Of a stretch of DNA of 12,588 bases, positions 1 to 6,266 are shown piece by piece. Numbering within the stretch: the first letter of the stretch is position 1; each line of letters begins with the position of its first letter. The notes beneath the pieces were generated by a model. The model saw only the letters and a list, made by a program, of their open reading frames with translations. It had not been told where the DNA came from and did no database searches. A program made the position numbers and the translations under genes. The stretch is from Bacteroidales bacterium. Lineage in GTDB: Bacteria > Bacteroidota > Bacteroidia > Bacteroidales > Bacteroidaceae. The DNA lies in assembly GCA_004555245.1 (NCBI GenBank), contig SFIS01000076.1, positions 1 through 12,588 of the forward strand, written 5' to 3'.

Positions 1-27
1 ATAAGTGAAAATTCTGACATGGCAAAA

Positions 28-54
28 TCCTGGGCAACTTTTTGTTGCTCAGGA
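28..54. terminator. terminator-like stem-loop at window start
   Basis: The arms at 28-38 and 44-54 form an 11-bp stem with one G-T pair around a five-T loop. A further complementary pair of hexamers (1-6 ataagt, 55-60 acttat) could extend it. No clean T-run follows on the plus strand. It may be the terminator of a gene lying left of the window, but that gene is not visible. Confidence 0.4.
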
Positions 55-153
55 ACTTATAAATAAAGTTAAATTATAGTGTTGCGGAATTAAGGTATTT
101 TAAGTATCGCCTGTCTGTGAAATGCTGCCAGCAAACAAGTGGACGTTATTTTT

Positions 154-190
154 ACGACAACAGAGACAACAACGACAACGGGAAGAACAT
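154..190 (+). repeat. dispersed repeat module, copy 1
   Basis: This stretch consists of acgacaacagagacaac, a 9-nt interruption and gggaagaacat. The same two blocks recur without the interruption at 524-551, with one base change. Its first 17 bases are also repeated in inverted orientation at 705-721. The function is unknown. Confidence 0.6.
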
Positions 191-239
191 GGGCGATGAA
201 CCAACGGACAGCAACCAGTTCCGGGACAGAAAACACTCG

Positions 240-393
240 GAGCTGCCATACGAATTTTCGACTGCTACCATACGAACTTTTGACTGCTACCATACGACCA
301 CGACATACTGTTTCCGACACCACCTTTCAGTGCCTTTTGCACCACCATTCATAACCTTTTGCACCGCAAATCAGTGCCTTTTGCGTCAAAGGC
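240..393. repeat. degenerate 22-bp periodic repeat array
   Basis: The octamer ccatacga occurs at 246, 268 and 290, exactly 22 bp apart. The octamer ccttttgc then occurs at 333, 355 and 377, again 22 bp apart and only 1 bp out of phase with the first series. The longest matches are the near-identical units starting at 262 and 284, and the 14-mer tcagtgccttttgc at 327 and 371. This gives about seven degenerate units of two types. A further taccatacg lies at 860-868, close to uxaB. Confidence 0.6.
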
Positions 394-523
394 AGTGGAA
401 CTGACAATTTCTGTGTAAGTAAAAAGACACCTTTTCTCACAACAGGTGTTCACCAATATCATAATGTAAAAAATTCAAGTTTGTCTTCGACATGCTTTCC
501 ATTGACGAGTTGACGGGGTTTTC

Positions 524-551
524 ACGACAACAGGGACAACGGGAAGAACAT
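524..551 (+). repeat. dispersed repeat module, copy 2
   Basis: This is a direct repeat of the module at 154-190 lacking its central 9 nt (one mismatch in 28 aligned bases). It follows a ttgacgagttgacg block at 502-515 that recurs at 622-635, so two different short repeats are interleaved here. Confidence 0.6.
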
Positions 552-704
552 CTGTTACATATAATGTTTAACTCTAATGTCACAAGTGACAATACAATGG
601 GGACAACATTTATAGTCATAGTTGACGAGTTGACGAGTTGATAGTACACGAGTAGTGAGTTTTGAGATAACATAGCATTTTACTTGTCAACTTTAATCTA
701 TGAC

Positions 705-721
705 GTTGTCTCTGTTGTCGT
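705..721 (-). repeat. inverted copy of the 17-bp module
   Basis: This is the exact reverse complement of 154-170 (17 of 17 bases). With copy 1 it brackets about 570 bp of gene-free DNA. The motif is low in complexity, so chance or a genome-wide repeat family must be considered. Confidence 0.55.
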
Positions 722-744
722 TCGTTTCTTAATTATTAACCACT

Positions 745-776
745 TTCCATTGGAATTCCAATATCACCATTGGAAA
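745..776. promoter_or_regulatory. palindromic patch upstream of uxaB, possible operator
   Basis: A perfect 14-bp palindrome (attggaattccaat, 749-762) overlaps the first of two ccattggaa copies (747-755, 768-776). The surroundings are very AT-rich. Placement about 170 bp upstream of the proposed uxaB -7 box would allow regulator binding, but no regulator gene is in the window and the match to any known operator is untested. Confidence 0.3.
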
Positions 777-931
777 ATACCATTAATTTAATTTATTTTA
801 TTGGAAATTGCAGATAAACAATTAATTTGGACGACGCAATACGTCATCGTGGAGAAGCTTACCATACGTTAAATTATCATAAATCAAGTGGGATATGAGG
901 TGAGCAGGGGGTGTGTTCGGAGAAAAAAATG

Positions 932-939
932 TAATTTTG
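932..939 (+). promoter_or_regulatory. Bacteroidota-type -7 box for uxaB
   Basis: TAATTTTG followed by C matches the Bacteroidota TAnnTTTG consensus. I see no good TTTG at the expected -33 distance, so the promoter is only half supported. It leaves a leader of roughly 70 nt before the ATG at 1017. It also argues against starting the protein at 888, which would lie upstream of this promoter. Confidence 0.45.
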
Positions 940-1016
940 CATTGATAAAGAAATCAAGACTGACAACTAACCAAAATATCAAGGATATACATAACACGAA
1001 ATCTAAATTTAATATT

Positions 1017-2501
1017 ATGTCACAACTAAAATCACTGAACAGGCTGACAGCTCCGAAGAGCACAGCTCCTGAGAAGATTATCCAGTTTGGAGAAGGCAAC
1101 TTCCTTCGCGCTTTCGTTGACTGGATTATCTACAATACAAACCAGAAGACAAATTTCAACGGCTCGGTAGTAGTAGTACAGCCTATCGACCGCGGCATGG
1201 TTCAATGGCTGAACGGCCAGGACTGCCTCTATCACGTGAATCTGCAGGGCAGACAGAACGGCGAGCCGGTGAACGAACTGACACGTATCGATGTCATCAG
1301 CCGCGGCATCGACCCATACGCACAGAACTGGGCTTTCATGGCTCTTGCCGAGCAGCCGGAGATGCGTTTCATCATCTCGAACACCACTGAGGCCGGCATC
1401 GCCTTCGACCCGGCGTGCAAGTTCAGCGACGCTCCCGCATCGTCATATCCGGGCAAACTCGTGCAGCTGCTCTTCCGCAGATACAAGACATTCAACGGCG
1501 ACCCGAAGAAGGGCTTCATCATCATGCCATGCGAGCTTATCTTCCTGAACGGACATCATCTGAAAGACTGCATAAACAAATATGTCGAGCTGTGGAAGGA
1601 CGACTTCGGCGCCGACTATGCCGGCTTCAAGGAGTGGGTTGAGAAATACAACTATGTATGCGCCACCCTCGTTGACCGTATCGTGCCGGGCTTCCCGCGC
1701 AAGGACATCGCCGAGATTCAGGAGAAGATCGGCTACAAGGACAACCTCGTCGTGCAGGCAGAGATTTTCCACCTGTGGGTGATTGAGCGTCCGGAGAACA
1801 TGACGGTGGAGGAGCTCCGTGCCGAGTTCCCGGCAGAGAAAGCCGGCCTGCATGTGCTGATAGCCGAATCCGAGGCTCCGTACCACGAGCGTAAGGTAAC
1901 GCTGCTCAACGGCCCGCACACCGTGCTCTCGCCTGTCGCCTATCTCTCAGGCATCAACATCGTGCGCGACGCACTTCACGACCCTGTTGTCGGTCCGTAT
2001 ATCAAGAAGGTGCAGTATGACGAGCTGATGCAGACGCTCAACCTGCCGATGGAAGAGCTGCAGCAGTTTGCTGCCGACGTGCTGGAGCGTTTCGACAACC
2101 CGTATGTAGATCATCAGGTGACGTCTATCATGCTCAACTCTTTCCCGAAGTTCCAGGCACGCGACCTGCCGGGAGTGAAGGTTTATCTCGAGCGCAAGGG
2201 CGAGCTGCCAAAGGGCCTCGTGCTCGGTCTCGCCGCAATCATCACATACTACAAGGGCGGCACACGTGCCGACGGCGCACCGATACAGCCTAACGACGAC
2301 CAGAAGATTATGGACCTCCTCACCGAGCTGTGGGCTACAGGCGACACACGCAAAGTGGCTGAGGGCGTACTGGCAGCAGACTGGATCTGGGGCGAGCACG
2401 GCGACCTCAACGCCATACCGGGGCTCACTGATATGGTTGAGGGCTTCCTGAACGACATCCAGAGCAAGGGTATGCTGGAGACTGTGAAGAGCATTCTCTG
2501 A
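1017..2501 (+). CDS. uxaB: tagaturonate reductase (altronate oxidoreductase)
   Basis: This protein (494 aa) should reduce D-tagaturonate to D-altronate with NADH in the cytoplasm, a step in galacturonate (pectin) catabolism between uronate isomerase UxaC and altronate dehydratase UxaA. The N-terminus has the Rossmann glycine motif FGEGNFLRAF (24-33). SNTTEAGI (121-128) fits the polyol-dehydrogenase fold. The catalytic signature of the mannitol dehydrogenase family is clear: K293, N298 and H301 in KVTLLNGPH. Length fits the family, around 480-500 aa. The frame is open back to 888, but those 43 extra residues are basic, low in complexity and upstream of the -7 box, so I start at MSQLKSL. No uxaA or uxaC is nearby. 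The stop lies 3 nt before the next ATG, suggesting cotranscription. Proline codons are mostly CCG, unlike the xylanase cluster downstream. Confidence 0.92.
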   Translation: MSQLKSLNRLTAPKSTAPEKIIQFGEGNFLRAFVDWIIYNTNQKTNFNGSVVVVQPIDRGMVQWLNGQDCLYHVNLQGRQNGEPVNELTRIDVISRGIDPYAQNWAFMALAEQPEMRFIISNTTEAGIAFDPACKFSDAPASSYPGKLVQLLFRRYKTFNGDPKKGFIIMPCELIFLNGHHLKDCINKYVELWKDDFGADYAGFKEWVEKYNYVCATLVDRIVPGFPRKDIAEIQEKIGYKDNLVVQAEIFHLWVIERPENMTVEELRAEFPAEKAGLHVLIAESEAPYHERKVTLLNGPHTVLSPVAYLSGINIVRDALHDPVVGPYIKKVQYDELMQTLNLPMEELQQFAADVLERFDNPYVDHQVTSIMLNSFPKFQARDLPGVKVYLERKGELPKGLVLGLAAIITYYKGGTRADGAPIQPNDDQKIMDLLTELWATGDTRKVAEGVLAADWIWGEHGDLNAIPGLTDMVEGFLNDIQSKGMLETVKSIL

Positions 2502-2504
2502 TTC

Positions 2505-3332
2505 ATGCTGAACAAAGAAATGACTGACCTGCATACGTATCTCCGCAGCCTCGCCGCGAGATACGAGACAAAGGAGTTCCTTGTCGGAGACCCCTCCTGG
2601 TTCATGCACCAGGTGGAGGGAGATTCTGACAAGGAACTCCTTGCGTTCATGGCGGCGGCACTGAGCTACGGCAGCCGCAAGCAGTTTCTGCCGAAGATTG
2701 ACCGTCTGCTGTGCCACGCCCGCGACTACAGCCTGCAGACCTGCGCCACTCTGCCCCACGACGGCATCATCCGCCGATGGATAGAAGACAGGGCATACGC
2801 CGATGTCGTGCCCGACGACGACGCCTGCTTCTACCGGCTCTACACCAACCGCACGATGAATGGCTTTCTGCAAGCCCTGGCTGACATCGTGACCGAATAC
2901 GGGTCGCTGAAGAACCTCGTCAGCACGAACGCACATGACAACACCGCCATAGAGGCGATACGCGTGATGACGGAGGCGTTCAGAGAGAGAGGCAGCAAGG
3001 GCGTGATACCGAAAGACACGTCATCGTCGTGCAAGAGGGTGTGCATGTTCCTGAGATGGATGGTGAGAGACAATTCTCACGTAGATCTCGGGCTGTGGAC
3101 GGACATAATAGACAAAAGGAGCCTCATCATCCCGATGGACACACACGTGGTGCAGGAAGCGATGCGCCTCGGGCTGATAACGTCGCGTTCGACATCGATG
3201 GCAAACGCCATGAAACTGAGCAGAAAACTGGCGGAATGTTTCCCCGACGACCCGGCAAGAGGCGATTTCGCCCTGTTCGGTGTCGGAGTGGACGACACGA
3301 AGGGGCATGTTACGGTTCAGTTGTCAACTTGA
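2505..3332 (+). CDS. DUF2400 / TIGR02757 family protein of unknown function
   Basis: I recognise this 275-aa protein as a member of the DUF2400 (TIGR02757) family, which is widespread in Bacteroidota and has no established function. Family-like features are KRVCMFLRWMVR (177-188), DLGLW (194-198), IPMDTHV (209-215) and the C-terminal DFALFGVG (254-261). No signal peptide or membrane segment is visible, so it is probably cytoplasmic. It starts 3 nt after uxaB stops, so the two are probably translationally coupled. A second ATG at 2520 (MTDLHTYL) is an equally plausible start, and no Shine-Dalgarno site decides between them. The arrangement of helical blocks and the D-containing motif loosely recalls DNA-glycosylase-like helical proteins, but I cannot show this. 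The last 12 residues run past the usual family ending. Confidence 0.85.
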   Translation: MLNKEMTDLHTYLRSLAARYETKEFLVGDPSWFMHQVEGDSDKELLAFMAAALSYGSRKQFLPKIDRLLCHARDYSLQTCATLPHDGIIRRWIEDRAYADVVPDDDACFYRLYTNRTMNGFLQALADIVTEYGSLKNLVSTNAHDNTAIEAIRVMTEAFRERGSKGVIPKDTSSSCKRVCMFLRWMVRDNSHVDLGLWTDIIDKRSLIIPMDTHVVQEAMRLGLITSRSTSMANAMKLSRKLAECFPDDPARGDFALFGVGVDDTKGHVTVQLST

Positions 3333-3361
3333 CAGACAAACGGGCTGACGAAACAACTGAA
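3316..3361. other. inverted repeat around the DUF2400 gene stop codon
   Basis: The 9-bp arms ttcagttgt (3316-3324) and acaactgaa (3353-3361) are perfectly complementary across a 28-nt loop. A small gtcaacttgac dyad lies inside at 3323-3333 and covers the stop codon. There is no T-run, so this is a weak terminator or mRNA-end structure candidate. Confidence 0.3.
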
Positions 3362-3417
3362 ACACTTGAATTATATCAATTTATCGTCGCCAGAGTAAAA
3401 AAAACGGCAAAGAGTGT

Positions 3418-3446
3418 CTTGTTTTCGAAAAAAAACACTAATTTTG
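3418..3446 (+). promoter_or_regulatory. promoter of pgk
   Basis: TAATTTTG (3439-3446, followed by C) matches the Bacteroidota -7 box. CTTG at 3418-3421 sits 17 nt upstream, slightly short for the TTTG -33 box. Transcription would start near 3452 and leave a leader of about 60 nt, AT-rich and without a Shine-Dalgarno site, before pgk. Confidence 0.55.
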
Positions 3447-3514
3447 CAAAGCAAAACGTGCTGAAATAAAATATCACACAACATAAAACCAACACAATAA
3501 CATTTTTCCGAATT

Positions 3515-4759
3515 ATGACAATCAATCAGTATGATTTCAGCGGCAAGAAAGCCATTGTCCGCGTTGATTTCAATGTGCCTCTGCAGGACGGTAAAATAAC
3601 TGACGACACCCGCATCCGCGGTGCTCTCCCCACCCTGAAGCTCATTCTCGAGAAGGGCGGTGCACTCATCATCATGTCGCACATGGGCAAGCCGAAAGGC
3701 AAGGTGAAGCCGGAGCTCTCCCTCTCACAGATTGTTGACGCCGTATCGGCTGCACTCGGCACACCGGTGAAGTTTGCGGACGACTGCGCAAAGGCACAGG
3801 AGGCTGCCGCTGCCCTGAAGCCGGGCGAGGTGCTTCTCTTGGAGAACCTCCGCTACTATCCGGAGGAAGAAGGCAAGCCTGTAGGCATCGACAAGGCTGA
3901 CCCGGCATACGAAGAGGCAAAGAAAGCCATGAAGGCAAGCCAGAAAGAGTTCGCAAAGACATTGGCGTCATACGCCGACTGCTATGTCATGGACGCTTTC
4001 GGCACCGCTCACCGCAAGCACGCTTCTACCGCTGTCATCGCTGACTATTTCGACGCAGACAACAAGATGCTCGGCCTGCTGATGGAGAAAGAGGTGGCTG
4101 CTGTCAATGCTGTGCTCGGAGACATCAAGCGCCCGTTCATCGCAATCATGGGCGGATCGAAGGTGTCTTCAAAAATCGGCATCATCGAGAACCTGCTCGG
4201 CAAGGTTGACAAACTCATCCTCTGCGGCGGCATGACATATACATTCGCAAAGGCCCACGGCGGCAATGTAGGCAACTCCATCTGCGAGAACGACAAGCTC
4301 GACATCGCTCTTGGCGTTGAGGAACTGGCAAAGAAGAACGGCGTAGAGCTCGTTATGGCTCCGGACGCCATCATCGCCGACAAGTTCGACAACGACGCTA
4401 CACAGAAGGTTGCTCCGTCAAACAACATCCCCGAGGGTTGGGAAGGTCTCGACGCAGGTCCTGAGGCACAGAAGAAGTTCGCCGACGCAATCAAGGGCTG
4501 CAAGACAATCCTGTGGAACGGTCCTGCCGGCGTATTCGAGTTCGACAACTTCTGCGACGGTTCACGCGCCATCGGCAACGCCATCGCCGAGGCAACGGCA
4601 GAGGGTGCCTTCTCACTCATCGGAGGCGGCGACTCTGTAGCCTGCGTAAACAAGTTCGGACTGGCAGACAAAGTATCGTACATCTCTACTGGCGGCGGCG
4701 CTCTCCTCGAGGCTATCGAGGGCAAGGTGCTCCCGGGCGTAGCTGCTATCCAGGGATAA
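3515..4759 (+). CDS. pgk: phosphoglycerate kinase
   Basis: This 414-aa cytoplasmic glycolytic enzyme interconverts 1,3-bisphosphoglycerate plus ADP with 3-phosphoglycerate plus ATP. The N-terminal substrate-binding half shows RVDFNVPL (16-23), TRIRGALPT (32-40), SHMGKPKG (55-62), ENLRYYPEE (110-118) and DAFGTAHR (160-167). The C-terminal nucleotide-binding half shows GGSKVSSK (213-220), LWNGPAGVFE (333-342), GGGDS (370-374) and STGGGA (391-396). All the expected substrate and nucleotide motifs are present, so it should be functional. A lysine/alanine-rich insertion at about 118-150 is usual for Bacteroidota PGKs. It has its own promoter and ends 26 nt before a strong hairpin, so it is probably monocistronic and well expressed. 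Codon use is like uxaB: CCG for most prolines. Confidence 0.98.
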   Translation: MTINQYDFSGKKAIVRVDFNVPLQDGKITDDTRIRGALPTLKLILEKGGALIIMSHMGKPKGKVKPELSLSQIVDAVSAALGTPVKFADDCAKAQEAAAALKPGEVLLLENLRYYPEEEGKPVGIDKADPAYEEAKKAMKASQKEFAKTLASYADCYVMDAFGTAHRKHASTAVIADYFDADNKMLGLLMEKEVAAVNAVLGDIKRPFIAIMGGSKVSSKIGIIENLLGKVDKLILCGGMTYTFAKAHGGNVGNSICENDKLDIALGVEELAKKNGVELVMAPDAIIADKFDNDATQKVAPSNNIPEGWEGLDAGPEAQKKFADAIKGCKTILWNGPAGVFEFDNFCDGSRAIGNAIAEATAEGAFSLIGGGDSVACVNKFGLADKVSYISTGGGALLEAIEGKVLPGVAAIQG

Positions 4760-4781
4760 GAAAAACAAAGAACACGCAGTA

Positions 4782-4947
4782 ATCGAGTAGGAGGTAAACA
4801 CTAATCATAGGTGTTTATCTCCTACTTTCATGTTTACCGACCTCTCACCCCACCGTACGGGACACCCTTGCCTTAGGCTATGTGACTCCCGCTATTAGGG
4901 CTCACTCGGGACTTGCACCCGTCAGACAATACGCATGCCGAGTGTAC
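4782..4947 (-). mobile_element. internally deleted group II intron relic
   Basis: On the minus strand this runs from gtacactcggcatgcg (4947 downwards) through gtctgacgggtgcaagtccc and tagcctaaggcaagggtgtc, all resembling the start of domain I of bacterial group II introns. It then jumps directly to cgtacggtggggtgagaggtcgg (the 3' side of domain V) and a hairpin ending cctactcgat, resembling domain VI and the intron 3' end. The rest of domains I-IV, the reverse transcriptase and the 5' strand of domain V are absent, so it cannot splice. Total is about 166 nt, against roughly 2-3 kb for a full intron. The identification rests on remembered intron consensus sequences; the exact ends are estimates. 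Confidence 0.65.
4786..4826. terminator. hairpin after pgk (likely terminator; also intron relic domain VI)
   Basis: The arms 4786-4801 and 4811-4826 pair over 16 bp with one G-T pair, around a 9-nt loop, starting 26 nt after the pgk stop. A short T-containing tail follows. Read on the minus strand, the same DNA fits the 3'-terminal domain VI of a group II intron that ends cctactcgat. Part of the left arm (4793-4800) can instead pair perfectly with 4831-4838, an alternative fold. Confidence 0.6.
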
Positions 4948-4990
4948 ATAAAAAAAGATGTGGCAGAAATGTCACATCTTTTTTTATGTA
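4945..4990. terminator. perfect 18-bp bidirectional terminator-like hairpin
   Basis: The arms 4945-4962 and 4973-4990 are exact reverse complements (18 of 18) around a 10-nt loop. Each arm includes a run of seven A or seven T, so a T-run ends the transcript on either strand. On the minus strand the hairpin is immediately upstream of the intron relic's 5' end, the position at which some group II introns insert. Confidence 0.7.
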
Positions 4991-5203
4991 GCCTACATTC
5001 CGAAACACAACGTCTTGAATCTGCTATTGCGCAGTGTCGCGGATGAAATCAATGAGTATGTAATGCCCGTGCATACAAGCGCAATGACTTTGTACGCTTC
5101 CTCTCCTCGGGGCTGCAATATCTTCCTTGGACGGAGGTGTGTTCATTTTATCGGTTTTTTCTGCATAATGTAACATATACAACAGTGTATGTAACACGTA
5201 TTA
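4991..5203. other. remainder of the pgk-esterase gap, no gene seen
   Basis: One short frame crosses this stretch, but its protein shows no recognisable domain and its start lies inside the terminator hairpin. A small 8-bp dyad (5173-5180 with 5185-5192, one G-T pair) and an imperfect palindrome (5191-5204) lie just upstream of the next promoter and could be regulator sites. There is no tRNA or riboswitch that I recognise. Confidence 0.45.
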
Positions 5204-5235
5204 CTTGATTATGATGTTAATAATTAGTACTTTTG
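5204..5235 (+). promoter_or_regulatory. promoter of the xylan-related cluster
   Basis: CTTG (5204-5207), a 20-nt spacer and TACTTTTG (5228-5235, followed by C) fit the Bacteroidota pattern TTTG-N19-21-TAnnTTTG well. It is the best promoter in the window and leaves a leader of about 35-40 nt before the ATG at 5277. It probably drives the four-gene cluster to 12518. Confidence 0.65.
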
Positions 5236-5276
5236 CAAAATAAAGAATAAAAAAAGTCAAACATAACCAACCACCG

Positions 5277-6187
5277 ATGAAAAAAATCTTCTTCTCTATC
5301 ATCATGTCGCTGATGTCGGCATCTTGTTTTGCCCAGGATGCGTCGAGCATGTATGGCGGTGCGAAGACTACCAAGGGTCGAAGCGTTTTAATTCTACGCC
5401 TGATCCAAACTTCTACATCTTCCTCTGCATCGGACAGTCGAACATGGAGGGAGCTGCAAAGCCTGAGGATATCGACTATCAGAATGTGCCTGAACGTATG
5501 CAGCTCATGGCTGCTCAGGATTTCCCTGCTCATACAGCCAACTACCGTGGCGAGGGTAGAAAGAAATACGAGTGGTCGGTGGCTGAACCACCATTGTGCC
5601 GTGCATGGTCGGGACTGACACCAGCCGACTATTTCGGTCGTGCTCTCTGTGAGAACCTGCCCGACTCAATACGTATCGGCATTATTCATGTCGCTATCGG
5701 AGGTTGCTGCATTGAGCATCTGATGAAGTCGTACGACCCTTCTGCCATCGTCAACGAGCCAGACTGGTTCAAGGGTATCGCTGCAAACTATGACAATCTG
5801 CCTTATATCCGTCTCATCGACTGTGCCCTCCGTGCTCAGCATCAGGGTGTGATAAAGGGAATACTCCTGCATCAGGGATGTTCGAACACTGGTCAGCAGG
5901 ACTGGCCTGACAAGGTTAAAGCTGTGTACAATGATATCCTTCAGGATCTCAGTCTGAAGGCTGAGGACGTTCCTCTCCTTGCAGGTGAGGTGGTGAGCGA
6001 GGGCGTCGGTGGCGTGTGTGCTGCACATAACCCAGTGATACGCCGTCTGCCAGAGGTGATACCGACAGCTCATGTCGTATCGTCAGAAGGTCTGCCTTGT
6101 GCCGACGATCATCTCCACTTCAATGCCGAGGGCTATCGTCAGCTCGGTAAGCGTTATGCGAAGGTAATGCTGGAGATACTGAAGTAG
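5277..6187 (+). CDS. SGNH/SASA-family acetylesterase (CE6-like), frameshifted after the signal peptide
   Basis: This is a secreted carbohydrate acetylesterase; in this context it probably removes acetyl groups from xylan. A signal peptide (MKKIFFSIIMSLMSASCFAQ) starts at 5277, but that frame carries no catalytic domain. The domain is in the -1 frame, recognisable from about 5393 (PDPNFYIFLCIGQSNMEG). The frames must join between about 5366 and 5395, so one base appears to be missing. The nucleophile serine of GQSN is encoded at 5438-5440, and DDHLH near the C-terminus supplies the Asp/His block. The helper motif usually read as HQGESN is HQGCSN here (Cys codon 5879-5881). The C-terminus (HFNAEGYRQLGKRYA) is normal for the family. 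It could be a pseudogene, a sequencing error, or a protein started at a non-ATG codon such as TTG 5324, which would lack a signal peptide. Confidence 0.75.
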
Positions 6188-6266
6188 TTGCACCGTCATG
6201 AAATAGAAAAAGAGAGTTAAATGTTTATTTTAATCATAAATACATGTAACAAATACATATTTTCAA
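6188..6266. other. short AT-rich spacer before the xylanase gene
   Basis: These 79 nt separate the esterase and xylanase genes. They are AT-rich and contain no good TAnnTTTG box (the nearest, tatttt at about 6257-6262, lacks the G) and no convincing hairpin. Cotranscription with the esterase is therefore the simplest reading. Confidence 0.35.

Larger units (their letters stand above)
61..1016. other. long gene-free, repeat-bearing intergenic region
   Basis: I see no credible gene here. The open frames are short, overlap one another on both strands and give low-complexity proteins without recognisable motifs. The region holds a 22-bp periodic stretch (240-393), two copies of a 'gacaac…gggaagaacat' module (154-190, 524-551), an inverted copy of the first part (705-721), tandem 9-mers of ttgacgagt (621-640), a 14-bp palindrome (749-762) and a -7 box (932-939) before uxaB. 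It reads as accumulated short repeats plus the uxaB control region. Confidence 0.6.

Noticed and set aside
240..393. CRISPR-like array
   Set aside because: The 22-bp period has no constant repeat plus unique spacer pattern, the units are degenerate throughout, and no cas gene is near.
117..404. Short plus-strand frames over the repeat region
   Set aside because: Two overlapping frames of low-complexity Thr/Asn/His-rich sequence are generated by the repeats themselves and show no coding features.
427..449. acacct…aggtgt hairpin
   Set aside because: A stem of only 6-7 bp with an 11-nt loop and no T-run, in a region with no gene to terminate.
578..591. tgtcac-aa-gtgaca dyad
   Set aside because: A 6-bp inverted repeat is short, has no gene nearby and does not fit a site I can name.
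888..1016. N-terminal extension of UxaB by 43 residues
   Set aside because: The extension is basic and low in complexity, is not typical of the family, and includes the proposed -7 box; the ATG at 1017 gives a normal N-terminus.
1947..2936. Long minus-strand frame of 329 aa spanning the end of uxaB and the start of the DUF2400 gene
   Set aside because: It is antisense to two recognisable proteins in GC-rich DNA, crosses their junction and has no recognisable domain; it is a by-product of codon bias.
4045..4725. Minus-strand frame of 226 aa opposite pgk
   Set aside because: It is a Ser/Pro/Ala-rich shadow of a highly conserved gene.
4958..5173. Possible 71-aa protein in the pgk-esterase gap
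   Set aside because: Its start lies inside the terminator-like hairpin, it has no recognisable domain and no promoter directly before it.
5366..5395. Programmed -1 ribosomal frameshift in the esterase gene
   Set aside because: No X-XXY-YYZ slippery heptamer lies in the right frame and no downstream stem-loop stands out; a one-base deletion or sequencing error is simpler.
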